A DNA stretch of 64,000 nt from Ignavibacteria bacterium (lineage in GTDB: Bacteria > Bacteroidota > Ignavibacteria > Kapaibacteriales > UBA4661): contig CANHDJ010000009.1 in assembly GCA_947459425.1 (NCBI GenBank), positions 17,781 through 81,780 on the forward strand. Direction: 5' to 3'. Of the stretch, positions 34,294-43,060 are shown in pieces (positions within the stretch are counted from its first letter, which is position 1; the number at the start of each line of letters is the position of its first letter). The position numbers and the translations under genes were made by a program. Below the pieces are notes generated by a model. That model ran no database searches. It was given only the letters and a program-made list of their open reading frames with translations, and had not been told where the DNA came from.

Positions 34294-35456
34294 ACAGCTT
34301 CACCGCAAACACCTTCACGCTGAACAGCGAAACCGAAGACCTTCTTGTTCAGTACCTCGACGGAACACTTTCTGCGACTGGCCAAGCACGATTTGAGACG
34401 CTTTTGCGAGAAAATCCCGCTTTTGCCGATGAAGTCCGCGCTATCACGTCTTTCGATGAAATGATTGACAATGCTCATCTGGGAGAACGCTGGATAGACC
34501 GCGTTGATACGGCATTTTTAGGCGAAATGCAACAGCAAATGGCGCAAGCTCTCGCTCTCGGCACAGCAACCGCTCTTACCGCCAGCGCTGCCGCCACAGG
34601 TGCTACATCAACAAGCATCGGCACAACGGCAGCAGGCGTGACAACAACAACAGCCGGGGTAGGTGTGTCAACAGCCACCAAAGCTGGTGTAGTGCTTGGT
34701 ACAGGGAAAATCGCCACACTGCTTACCGGTACATTTCTTGCAAAATCCATCGTTGTCGCAGCAATTTGCGGAGGAATTGGCTATGGTGCTTGGAAATATG
34801 CGCCGTCAAGCAATGAAGCCGCAATGCCGTCCGCGCCCACATCAAGCGCTTCGCCGACAACGACATCGCGCTCGGCATCGCCGGAGGTCGCATTACAACA
34901 GCCTTCTGCGCAAAACGCACCTGCACCGTCAACTACGGCAGAACGTAGCACCGATGCGGCAAAGCAGACAGCAAAATCACCAAGCGCCGACAATTCTGCT
35001 GTGCAGCCACAAACCACGCCCCCGGCGACACAGGATGCAACCCCGATTGTTAATGAACAAGACAGCAAAGCAAGTGCGTATATTGATAGCAAAGCAGCAA
35101 CAGAGTTGCGCAATAAAATTGACCAGATGGCTGCCCAAGTCCGCATGAAAGAGCAGAGTGGCGATAAAGCGGGGTTTGCGTTTGATGCAAAAAAATTAGC
35201 AATGCTTGAGCGGACAGCAGGAAAATTTGGGGAAAGTGGGGAGTTTTTTGACAAAGCCCTTAAAGCCGCACAAAGCCTCAAACTCCGCGAACTCGAAGGA
35301 GAAATCCGTGCTGAACTTGCGCTGCTCTACCGCGAACAAGGCAGCACGGAAAAAGCCGTCACGAGCTTGCGGGAAGCCGTAAAAATCCTGACCGATGAAG
35401 GCTCTACTAAAGCCGCAAAATGGGCAAAAGAGTTGGAGCGCTGGGAGAAGCGATAA
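34290..35456 (+). CDS. Anti-sigma-factor-like membrane protein with C-terminal TPRs
   Basis: 388 aa. The N-terminal ~60 residues (LLVQYLDGTLSATGQARFETLLRENPAFADEV) resemble the cytoplasmic N-terminus of Bacteroidota anti-sigma factors, without zinc-ligand cysteines. An alanine/threonine-rich stretch leads to a membrane helix at about 150-168 (SIVVAAICGGIGYGAW). A ~100-residue P/S/T/A linker then leads to a C-terminal ~110-residue TPR-like region (LAMLERTAGKFGESGEFFDKALKAAQ, LALLYREQGSTEKAVTSLREAVKIL). It probably holds the overlapping-gene sigma factor at the membrane and senses through the TPRs. Assignment rests on position and topology. Confidence 0.75.
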   Translation: MNSFTANTFTLNSETEDLLVQYLDGTLSATGQARFETLLRENPAFADEVRAITSFDEMIDNAHLGERWIDRVDTAFLGEMQQQMAQALALGTATALTASAAATGATSTSIGTTAAGVTTTTAGVGVSTATKAGVVLGTGKIATLLTGTFLAKSIVVAAICGGIGYGAWKYAPSSNEAAMPSAPTSSASPTTTSRSASPEVALQQPSAQNAPAPSTTAERSTDAAKQTAKSPSADNSAVQPQTTPPATQDATPIVNEQDSKASAYIDSKAATELRNKIDQMAAQVRMKEQSGDKAGFAFDAKKLAMLERTAGKFGESGEFFDKALKAAQSLKLRELEGEIRAELALLYREQGSTEKAVTSLREAVKILTDEGSTKAAKWAKELERWEKR

Positions 35457-35488
35457 TTGCGCAGTTAGAGCGAGATTGCGTATATTTG
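35456..35488 (+). promoter_or_regulatory. Bacteroidota-type promoter for the four-helix membrane protein
   Basis: ATTG (-33) begins on the last base of the preceding stop codon. A 21-base spacer leads to TATATTTG (exact TAnnTTTG) at 35481-35488, 48 bases before the next start codon. It suggests independent transcription from the sigma/anti-sigma pair. Confidence 0.48.
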
Positions 35489-35536
35489 CGCTGCAAATTC
35501 ATCGCTTTTCTCTTTTTTTCCCAAAGGTTTTTTTCT

Positions 35537-36004
35537 ATGTACGAAATTACACTCGTTCTCCATTCACTTCTGCGCTGGCTCGTGCTTGTGTGTGCAGCAG
35601 TGGCGCTGTTTCAAGCATATTCAGGCTGGTTTGGCAAAAAGCCGTGGTCGGACAGCGATAGACGTTGGAACGTGATGTTTGCGCACAGTATGACGCTGCA
35701 ATTTGTTATCGGATTGCTGCTCTATGCTGTTCTCAGCCCCATCACGACGCAAGGCGTATTTCCAAGTTTTGGCGCTGCCATGAAAGACAGAATTTTGCGC
35801 TTTTGGGGAGTAGAACACATTTTTGCAATGACCATTGCGCTGGCACTCGCGCATATCGGCAATGCCCGCGCCCGGAAAGCCGCTACCGATGAGGCAAAAC
35901 ACAAGGCGGCAGCTATCTTTTTCACCATAGCAATCCTGCTTGTTCTTGCTTCGATACCTTGGTCGTTTTTGAGCTACGGACGACCACTCTTCCGCTTTTC
36001 CTAG
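35537..36004 (+). CDS. Four-helix membrane protein, cytochrome-b-like family of Bacteroidota
   Basis: 155 aa. Four membrane segments lie at about 9-27, 49-68, 89-107 and 122-142. The opening MYEITLVLHSLLRWLVLVCAAVALFQAYSGW and later FAHSMTLQFVIGLLLY and WGVEHIFAMTIALALAHIG have histidines placed inside helices. Proteins of this pattern are commonly labelled cytochrome B in Bacteroidota, and the histidines could bind haem, but that is unproven. The ATG at 35537 begins the homology; the upstream frame overlaps the anti-sigma gene. It ends in a strong terminator. Confidence 0.75.
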   Translation: MYEITLVLHSLLRWLVLVCAAVALFQAYSGWFGKKPWSDSDRRWNVMFAHSMTLQFVIGLLLYAVLSPITTQGVFPSFGAAMKDRILRFWGVEHIFAMTIALALAHIGNARARKAATDEAKHKAAAIFFTIAILLVLASIPWSFLSYGRPLFRFS

Positions 36005-36017
36005 AGAGTCCTCTTTT

Positions 36018-36058
36018 ACCGCCGAAGTACAGATATTTGCTGCACTTCGGCGGTTTTG
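36018..36058 (+). terminator. Rho-independent terminator after the four-helix membrane protein
   Basis: ACCGCCGAAGT and ACTTCGGCGGT form a perfect 11-bp stem with a 15-base loop, followed by TTTGT. It begins 13 bases after the stop codon. Confidence 0.8.
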
Positions 36059-36093
36059 TATTGTACCCCATTTCACCAATTTTTCTGCGAACA

Positions 36094-36789
36094 ATGACCG
36101 ACGATACCACAAAAAACGCCGAATCACATCATCTCGAAGTCCGCAAGACAGCACGGTACTTCACTCTCGGCACACTTTCTGAAGCCACACGCGAAATCTG
36201 GTTTGTTGTCCATGGCTACGGGCAGCTTGCCGAGTTTTTCATTCGCCATTTTCGGGGTTTGGATGATGGAACGCGCTATATCGTCGCTCCCGAAGGGCTT
36301 TCCCGCTTTTATGTCAAAGAGTGGACGCGCGTCGGGGCGACGTGGACGACCAAAGAAGACCGCGACAGCGAGGTGCAGGATTATCTGGCTTATTTACAGC
36401 AACTCCAGCAAACCGTTTTTGAGGAGTTGCTTCAAAAAGGCGGCAAGCCTGACGCAGTGCGCGTTTGGACACTTGGCTTTTCGCAGGGCGTAACGACGCT
36501 CTGCCGATGGATTGTGCGTGGCGGGCTTCGTGCCGATAGGCTTATTTGCTGGGCTGGTGGATTTCCGGCAGAAATTGACCTGAGCGCTCATAAAGCGCTT
36601 TTTGAAGGCATGAAAACAACGTTTGTGGTTGGAACAGATGATGAGTTTATCACGCCGGAGATTTTAGAAAAGCAACAAATCAGTATTGCTGAGGCGGGAT
36701 TACAGCTTGATTTTATCAGCTTTGAAGGGACGCACGTGATGAATACTGAGGTTTTGAAATCCGTTGTCGAACAAATGAAGATAGAATGA
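36094..36789 (+). CDS. Alpha/beta hydrolase, phospholipase/carboxylesterase type
   Basis: 231 aa, cytoplasmic. The oxyanion strand IWFVVHGYGQLAEFF is followed by the nucleophile elbow LGFSQGVTTLCRW (G-F-S-Q-G, as in the carboxylesterase/AYPL family), the aspartate in FVVGTDDEFITPE, and the histidine in FEGTHVMN. The complete triad and the length fit the small esterase/phospholipase family (PF02230-like). The substrate is unknown. The start at 36094 follows the terminator of the previous gene, so it is its own unit. Confidence 0.88.
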   Translation: MTDDTTKNAESHHLEVRKTARYFTLGTLSEATREIWFVVHGYGQLAEFFIRHFRGLDDGTRYIVAPEGLSRFYVKEWTRVGATWTTKEDRDSEVQDYLAYLQQLQQTVFEELLQKGGKPDAVRVWTLGFSQGVTTLCRWIVRGGLRADRLICWAGGFPAEIDLSAHKALFEGMKTTFVVGTDDEFITPEILEKQQISIAEAGLQLDFISFEGTHVMNTEVLKSVVEQMKIE

Positions 36790-36832
36790 GAATGCCCATC
36801 CGACAAGAGTGCAAACGCACCTTCGCGCCTGA

Positions 36833-38020
36833 TTACCGCACACGGCACTCCTCGTACACTCGCTCTAAAAGCCGCATATTTGCTTCGGCGGTATAACGCT
36901 CTTCGTACTCTCTACGGGCTGCAAGCCGCATAGAAGCATATCTATCAGGGGAAAGTTCATTCATGCGCCGAAGAGCTAAAGCAAGGCTCTCCGCATCCCC
37001 AACCTCAAAGTGGAATCCCGTATGCCCGTCGCGCACGACTTCCGCAAGCGCACCTAAACGTGAGGCAATCACTGGCGTTCCGCCGGAAAATGCTTCAATC
37101 ATCGATTTACCAAAGGTTTCGTACAGGAGCGATGGAAACACCAGCATCCGTGCGAACTTCATGGCTTCCAGTGCTTCAGAGAAAGGCTTTTGCCCCAAAA
37201 AGCTCACCGAGTCAAGGTTGTGCTGTCGAACAAAATCTTTTGCTTCCGCTTCCAGTGGTCCGCTTCCAATAATATGAAATTCCTGCTCGGAGCCGTTATC
37301 CGCCAATAAACGCCATGCTTTGAGTGCTGTCATCAAACCCTTTTCTTCTGAAAGCCTCCCCACGTAGAGCGCATAATTCCTTGTTTCTTCTGCGTGAGCG
37401 AATCCTGCATCTGTTTCCACAAAATTCGGTTTCACGACAATTTTTTCTGGCGGCAGCCCGCCTTCGACAAACTTTGCGCGGGCAAATTCTGTAAGCGCGA
37501 TGTATCTGTCCACACGCTTTCCCCACGTTCCCCACAACCGATGCCAAGCCGTCATACCTGCCACAACAGCGCTTGCCGGAAGACTTCCACGATAGCATCG
37601 GTGCTGGAGAGCAGGAAAGGCAAAAAATTTCCCCAAACAATCCTCACAAACTCGACCTTCACGAAAAAAAAGCGCATTAGCGCACAGCAAGCGATAGTTG
37701 TGCAGCGTTTGGACTACTGGTATCCCCGCGTCGTTTGCGGCAGCGTAGGCGGAAGGCGAGATAAGCGGAAGGGTATTGTGGCAATGCACCACATCAGGTT
37801 TTTCCGTGCGAAAAAGGGCAAGGAGAGCGTTGTAGGAATCAGGGTTCCAAACGGTGGCTCGTGCAAGGCGGAGTTGGGAATAAGCGCTCACGCTGTCGTT
37901 ATGCACCGCATAGCGAATGACGTTGTGTCCACGCTCTTCCAAGAGTCGCGCTTCTGCCTCGAAGACCGTATCTTCGCCGCCGCGATGTTGGTAGTAATTG
38001 TGGAGAATAGCGATAGTCAT
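36833..38020 (-). CDS. Glycosyltransferase family 4
   Basis: 395 aa with a GT-B fold. The N-terminal acceptor domain is MTIAILHNYYQHRGGEDTVFEAEARLLEERGHNV, then VVHCHNTLPLISPSAYAAA. A cysteine-bearing insertion (VCEDCLGKFFAFPALQHRCYRG) is common in this GT4 subgroup. The C-terminal donor domain has YVGRLSEEKGLMTALKAW, FLGQKPFSEALEAM and VFPSLLYETFGKSMIEAFSGGTPVIAS, with the E-x7-E motif. It transfers a sugar in polysaccharide or glycan assembly. It is downstream of the secreted T9SS protein on the same strand; whether they are linked is unknown. Confidence 0.93.
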   Translation of the reverse strand: MTIAILHNYYQHRGGEDTVFEAEARLLEERGHNVIRYAVHNDSVSAYSQLRLARATVWNPDSYNALLALFRTEKPDVVHCHNTLPLISPSAYAAANDAGIPVVQTLHNYRLLCANALFFREGRVCEDCLGKFFAFPALQHRCYRGSLPASAVVAGMTAWHRLWGTWGKRVDRYIALTEFARAKFVEGGLPPEKIVVKPNFVETDAGFAHAEETRNYALYVGRLSEEKGLMTALKAWRLLADNGSEQEFHIIGSGPLEAEAKDFVRQHNLDSVSFLGQKPFSEALEAMKFARMLVFPSLLYETFGKSMIEAFSGGTPVIASRLGALAEVVRDGHTGFHFEVGDAESLALALRRMNELSPDRYASMRLAARREYEERYTAEANMRLLERVYEECRVR

Positions 38021-38137
38021 GGAAGTCAGAGGAAAGGATAAAAAATATCGTATTGATTGAGTAGAATATGTGGAGTGGAGTGGGAATAGCTGAACTATAC
38101 CTCCGCCGATACCACCGGAGCGGCATTCTCCAAGGCA

Positions 38138-41100
38138 TCACCGCACCACCACCAAACGCCCTACCATCACTTGCCCACCAATGTTCCCCCGCACAAAATA
38201 GATACCCGATGGCAGACCGTCCAAGTTGATGGAAAATTCTTGCTGCCCTGCGGGGTAGATACCGTCGGATATGGTGCGGACTTTTCGCCCGAGTGCGTCG
38301 TGTAACATCAGATGCACGGTGGATGCTGCTGGTAAGTTGAAATGGAATACGGTTTCCATTGATGCTGGATTAGGGGAAATATCAAGTGCCATACCTTCTT
38401 TTGTTTCGGCGCGTTGGTCGCTAGCTTCTTGTACATCTGTCATGGTCAGTCGCCCGGCAATCCTCACCGGAACACGCAGGACGATACCACCATTTTTCAC
38501 CAATACGGTGTCATAGCTTATCAGACTTGCCATTGTGCCGATACCCGTGACGATACCGTCTGCCGACACCGTTGCCCGTCCATGGAGTGAACGATATTCT
38601 GTGCCTTGTGCTGCTTTGGTAATGTTCAGAAGGGTATTATCCGCCAGAATAGATGTCGTTTGTAGTTGTGCAATGCCTTGAGTTGTTCCAGCCACCAATT
38701 GGAGTGCGCCCGGTGTGACAATCATATCGCGTACTTTTCCTTGCGTTTGAATAATGATGCTAGAGGTATCTGCCACGAGTACGCCCGTTTCTGTTTCCCG
38801 TGCAAGTACGATCACTCGTAAACGTCCGCTAGAAGTCTCCTGAAGACTTGGCAGTGTGAAGGTTGTTGAGTATGGTGGCGCTCCTGTGGCATTGATAGAG
38901 CCGATGCCAACCGTTTCCACGATAAAAACCACGTCGCGGAGAGTAATGCCGCCTGTTGGCTCGACGCTCACCCGTATTGCTGTGCTGGAGTTTGCTGCCA
39001 CAGCCAACCCGCGAACGGGTTGGATAATGCGAATGCCGCCCCGCGCCAGCGTCGGAGTACCATCCACAGCAAAGCGCGTGTCCCATGTAGGAGGGCGTGA
39101 AGCTGGAAGTATCGGCGAGAATGTTCCAGTTGTGCTAAAACTCAGAAGGTCGTGAACACGTCGCATCACGGCTGAAGAGGTAATAAGCGTCTGGGATGAA
39201 CCAGCAAATGGTAAATCGGAATGCGCAATGCCCGTTAGCTCTGTTGTTGCGTTTCCACTCAAGCCACCGCGCTGACTGCTTGCCTCCACAATTAAATCAT
39301 GTGTTTGATTCCCAAAGAGTGAGTCGTAGAACATCACTCCAGCGCGGTACTCATTGGGCGATTGGAGCAGACGCAAGAGTGTATTCATCGTTTCGGCAGC
39401 GACACTTGCTTGCGGTCGCCAATTGGCAGTGATGGCGTGTGTGTTGACTTCAAGCGCACGAAGGCTTTGGAGGGAAGCGTCATTATCGGCACCACTCATG
39501 GCGCGGTGCGCCTCACCGATAGGGAAACCCATCGCAGAAAAAATATCATTGGAGCGGAAGCCTGAAGCTACGGGCAGATTCCGCCGTGACCACAATAAAC
39601 CCCCAAGTGGCGTACCATTGTGTGGAGTGCCAAGCGTGATAAAGCGGCGTACACTTCCGGCATAGCTGTTGAAAATACGGTTTTCGCTTTGAAGAAAACC
39701 TCGTGTCATCAATCCACCTAAGCCGTGGGCAATCACATCCACCCGCTGTGCGACGATACCTTGTTCACGGAACGCCGTGCGAGCTTGAGTAATAGCGGTG
39801 GTAACGGCGGCGATACCGATAGACGGAAGAACCGATCGCGGGTCGAAACCTCCAACACTAGCCGAGGAGTAATCAGCAGAAAAGACGCTGTAGCCAAGTT
39901 GTCGGAGATAACTGGCGAAGCCTCCGCGCTCCCACGCTGATGGGTCAGACCAAGCATCATGCACCAGTACAACAGGTGGACGGACAAGTTTGAGGGGTAG
40001 GGCGAGCGTTCCGAATGTTCCGACCGTAATGCGGATCGTAAATGTGGTGGACGATACCCCGGCAGGAAGCCGGAGAGAGGGCGGAGGTGTGTAGAGCGCG
40101 GCAACCGTCGGATCAAACTGACGAGGGCGACGGGAGCGCAGTTGAAGGAGTTTGCTTTGCTCTCGCGGTCGGTTGATGGCGGCGATTGTTCCCTCGCCGT
40201 CGAGTGCTATGGTGACAGGGGTGAGGGTGTCGGGCGCTGCGGCAATGATAACCAACCGTGAGGCAGTATCGGCAACAATACCCGTTACCGCATTGATCCA
40301 GATGCCGACGGCGGCAGTCGAGAATCTGTTCAATGCTCCTTCCAATGCTCGTTCCAGACCGATGTCATTATCACTGCCAATAGTGCCGGTAATCTCACCA
40401 GTAGAAAACATTCCATAGATAGCATCAGTTACAGCACCGAAGGTTGTAATGTAAGCAGGTTTGCGTTTGGAGGTAATGAAGCCATTTTTTGCAACGACGT
40501 TGACGTTGACATCGTAGGTGCCGGAAGTGGTGTAAGAGGTAATACCAGTGAGTGCGCCGGAAGAAATTGTACCGCTTCCGGTGTCGGTCGAGCCGTTGCC
40601 GAAGTTCCATTGCGCAGAAAATGAATCATCGGCGGTGGTTTTTGCGGAATGTTTTCCTAACACGGTGGAAACGCCCGACGCTGGTGCTGCTGCGATGGCA
40701 GTATTCCAGCGAAATTTCTCAATATCATTGCTGTCAAGAACATTGACCGGGGTAATGCGCCCGGTTGCGCCGTCAATGGTGAAGACGTGCCGCCAATCAA
40801 GAAGTCTGCCGCCAACATCGGGAACGACAAACCGCCGGACAAGTCCGCTGTCACTATAGACTTCTACGGTTGCTCCGCAGCCCCCAAGTGGTCTGGTATT
40901 TGGATCAGATTTGGCCCCTGAGTTTTCGACGGAGTATTTATAGGTACCGGAAAAGAAGCGCCGAATAGTGAGGGTTTCCGGACCAAACCCCTGCTTTCTG
41001 TCTATGTCGAGAGTAGCAAAAGGCGATTGTGTAGAGTACCCCCTTCTATAATAAGCAATTTTCCAGGTTGTATCATTGATTGGTGGTGTTAATAAATAGG

Positions 41101-41638
41101 TATCAAGATCGTATGGTGTTCGCTGCCACGTCAAGACTATCCGATACCCACCAATATTAGTCGAAGGAGTTTGCGGGTTCAGCGTAATATTGAGTTCTGT
41201 ACGTTCTTGCGGATTGATCGTGATTTGATTGTTACTATAATGAGCATAATTTGCTGCTGTTGTGGTCAGAACATCGGTCATCCCTTCACGCATCAAAAGA
41301 GTAAAACTGGTAGAAAATGGTAAACGTCCAAACCGCCGCGACGCATAAAAATCTGCTTTGAGTGTGGTCGGAATATCACGTAAGACATAATATCCTGTGC
41401 TATCACTTTGTGTGGTGCGTCCGGCAAGAGAGATTGTTGCATTTGTTATTGGTTTTCCTGTAACGGCATCCCGTACCGTACCGTACAGTGTTCCAATCTG
41501 GGCAAACGTTGGGTCGAATGCCTGAGCGGATGCGGTGTGGTGCTCCATCACCATCAGAGCGGTAGAACACATTGCGAGAAAAAGAAGAGGATGAGACAAC
41601 AATCTCCGGCAATAAGAGGTATTGAGGCAATGTATCAT
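38138..41638 (-). CDS. Secreted multidomain protein with alpha/beta-hydrolase-like domain and type IX sorting domain
   Basis: 1166 aa from the ATG at 41638, which precedes a signal peptide ending near ASAQAF. In order: carboxypeptidase-regulatory-like domain (LYGTVRDAVTGKPITNATI); a DUF2135/YfaP-like beta domain (YRIVLTWQRTPYDLDTYL, GPETLTI); a PKD-like segment; a lipase-like alpha/beta hydrolase (VVLVHDAWSDPSAW, VDVIAHGLGGLMTRGF, ITLGTPHNGTPLGG, LIVEASSQRGG, AHSDLPF); Ig-like domains; and a C-terminal Por/T9SS sorting domain (ISPNPASMETVFHFN, GRKVRTI, GIYFVR). The position of the nucleophilic serine is glycine (codon GGC at 39722-39724). It is exported and probably anchored at the cell surface. 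Confidence 0.85.
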   Translation of the reverse strand: MIHCLNTSYCRRLLSHPLLFLAMCSTALMVMEHHTASAQAFDPTFAQIGTLYGTVRDAVTGKPITNATISLAGRTTQSDSTGYYVLRDIPTTLKADFYASRRFGRLPFSTSFTLLMREGMTDVLTTTAANYAHYSNNQITINPQERTELNITLNPQTPSTNIGGYRIVLTWQRTPYDLDTYLLTPPINDTTWKIAYYRRGYSTQSPFATLDIDRKQGFGPETLTIRRFFSGTYKYSVENSGAKSDPNTRPLGGCGATVEVYSDSGLVRRFVVPDVGGRLLDWRHVFTIDGATGRITPVNVLDSNDIEKFRWNTAIAAAPASGVSTVLGKHSAKTTADDSFSAQWNFGNGSTDTGSGTISSGALTGITSYTTSGTYDVNVNVVAKNGFITSKRKPAYITTFGAVTDAIYGMFSTGEITGTIGSDNDIGLERALEGALNRFSTAAVGIWINAVTGIVADTASRLVIIAAAPDTLTPVTIALDGEGTIAAINRPREQSKLLQLRSRRPRQFDPTVAALYTPPPSLRLPAGVSSTTFTIRITVGTFGTLALPLKLVRPPVVLVHDAWSDPSAWERGGFASYLRQLGYSVFSADYSSASVGGFDPRSVLPSIGIAAVTTAITQARTAFREQGIVAQRVDVIAHGLGGLMTRGFLQSENRIFNSYAGSVRRFITLGTPHNGTPLGGLLWSRRNLPVASGFRSNDIFSAMGFPIGEAHRAMSGADNDASLQSLRALEVNTHAITANWRPQASVAAETMNTLLRLLQSPNEYRAGVMFYDSLFGNQTHDLIVEASSQRGGLSGNATTELTGIAHSDLPFAGSSQTLITSSAVMRRVHDLLSFSTTGTFSPILPASRPPTWDTRFAVDGTPTLARGGIRIIQPVRGLAVAANSSTAIRVSVEPTGGITLRDVVFIVETVGIGSINATGAPPYSTTFTLPSLQETSSGRLRVIVLARETETGVLVADTSSIIIQTQGKVRDMIVTPGALQLVAGTTQGIAQLQTTSILADNTLLNITKAAQGTEYRSLHGRATVSADGIVTGIGTMASLISYDTVLVKNGGIVLRVPVRIAGRLTMTDVQEASDQRAETKEGMALDISPNPASMETVFHFNLPAASTVHLMLHDALGRKVRTISDGIYPAGQQEFSINLDGLPSGIYFVRGNIGGQVMVGRLVVVR

Positions 41639-41841
41639 AGTCGGTGGAGATGAAAAATATGCTTTGTTCAGACTTTCCGTAGCACGGGCCGAGGAGTATA
41701 AGTACGCTGCCATGTTACGGGTCTTGGTCGTCAGGAGCGAAAACTCCGTACCACCACTAAGAAGCGGTAGCACGGGAACATGACCCGACGACCAGTTACC
41801 AAAAAACAACGATATGAGTAGAGATTTTATGCGGCTTGAAA

Positions 41842-41870
41842 TGTAGTCCACCTCAAAGGCGGACTACATT
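41842..41870. repeat. Near-perfect palindrome between the epimerase and T9SS protein genes
   Basis: ATGTAGTCC-A-CCT-CAA-AGG-C-GGACTACAT: 12 paired bases per arm with one mismatch and a 3-base loop. It lies downstream of the epimerase stop on the minus strand and could terminate its transcript, though there is no U-tract. The compact sequence also resembles a dispersed REP-type repeat. Confidence 0.55.
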
Positions 41871-41956
41871 TGGCAACCACAACACAAGCATTGAAGAGGC
41901 TTCCAAGACTTGTGTGCAAAGCCTAGGGGAAGGCGGAGGATGAGGTATGGTTTTAT

Positions 41957-42952
41957 CTACACTTCAAGGGTTTCTACGGCTTTCTTTGCCTGAACCTGAG
42001 CGTTAATCCACGTATAAGTGCGTTCGATGCCGGAACGAAGCGGTTCGTGTGGCGACCACCCAAGGCGCTCACGGATAAGAGCATTATCGGAATTGCGTCC
42101 GCGTACGCCCGTTGGTCCCGGTATGTTGTTGATACGAATGTTTTTGCCGGACAAACCAATAACCATTTCTGCCAGACCATTGATAGAAATCATTTCTTCG
42201 GAGCCGATATTAACAGGACCGGTAAAATCAGAGTCCATGAAACGGCGCATTGCCTCCAAACATTCGTCAACATAGAGGAATGAACGTGTCTGCTTGCCGT
42301 CGCCCCAGACTTCAATCGTACCGCCGTTTTCGGCTTCTGCAACTTTGCGGCACATTGCGGCGGGGGCTTTTTCTTTGCCGCCTGTCCACGTGCCTTCGGG
42401 ACCAAAAATATTGTGATACCGCGCTACACGGACGTTCAAGCCATAATTGCGCTGATATGCTAAGTACAGCCGCTCACTAAAAAGTTTTTCCCAGCCGTAT
42501 TCGCTATCGGGTGCTGCGGGATAGGCGGAATCTTCCGCACACTTAGGATTATCAGGGTCTTCTTGGTTGTATGCAGGATACATACACGCAGAGGATGAAT
42601 AGAAAATTTTCTTCACGCCTTTGTGGTGCGCCAAATCAACGATGTTAAGATTGATTGTTGCGGAATTGTGCATCACATCGGCATCGTGGTCGCCCGTAAA
42701 AATGTAGCCAGCACCGCCCATATCGGCGGCAAGCTGATAGACTTCATCAAACGGTATATCAACGACGTTGCGGCAAACGGCTTGTTCACGGAGGTCGCCG
42801 ATAATAAAATCATCCGCAGCAGTTTCGGAAAATTCGGGGGATTTCAAATCCACACCGCGCACCCAAAACCCTTCACGCTTCAAACGACGCACCAAATGGC
42901 TTCCAATAAAGCCTCCGGCTCCACAAACAAGAGCTGTTTTTTTTGCTGACAT
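41957..42952 (-). CDS. GDP-mannose 3,5-epimerase-like NAD-dependent epimerase
   Basis: 331 aa, extended SDR family. The NAD-binding loop GAGGFIGSH is at 11-19 and the catalytic Y152-x3-K156 is in SEYGWEK. Several stretches closely match plant GDP-mannose 3,5-epimerase: VYQLAADMGGAGYIF, FYSSSACMYP (cysteine 123 at the acid/base position), RYHNIFGPEGTWTGGKEKAPAA (lysine 195), WGDGKQTRSFLYVDEC and PGPTGVRGRNSDN. The product would be GDP-L-galactose or GDP-L-gulose for glycan synthesis. The GTG at 42961 is possible, but the ATG at 42952 is preferred. Confidence 0.9.
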   Translation of the reverse strand: MSAKKTALVCGAGGFIGSHLVRRLKREGFWVRGVDLKSPEFSETAADDFIIGDLREQAVCRNVVDIPFDEVYQLAADMGGAGYIFTGDHDADVMHNSATINLNIVDLAHHKGVKKIFYSSSACMYPAYNQEDPDNPKCAEDSAYPAAPDSEYGWEKLFSERLYLAYQRNYGLNVRVARYHNIFGPEGTWTGGKEKAPAAMCRKVAEAENGGTIEVWGDGKQTRSFLYVDECLEAMRRFMDSDFTGPVNIGSEEMISINGLAEMVIGLSGKNIRINNIPGPTGVRGRNSDNALIRERLGWSPHEPLRSGIERTYTWINAQVQAKKAVETLEV

Positions 42953-43060
42953 AAAATTCACGGAGAATGAAAAACACTACGAGTTAAAAAGAGTATGGAA
43001 TCTATTAAGACCGCAAAACTACGACTTTCTTGGGAGAAAGCCATAGATTTTACGGCAAAA

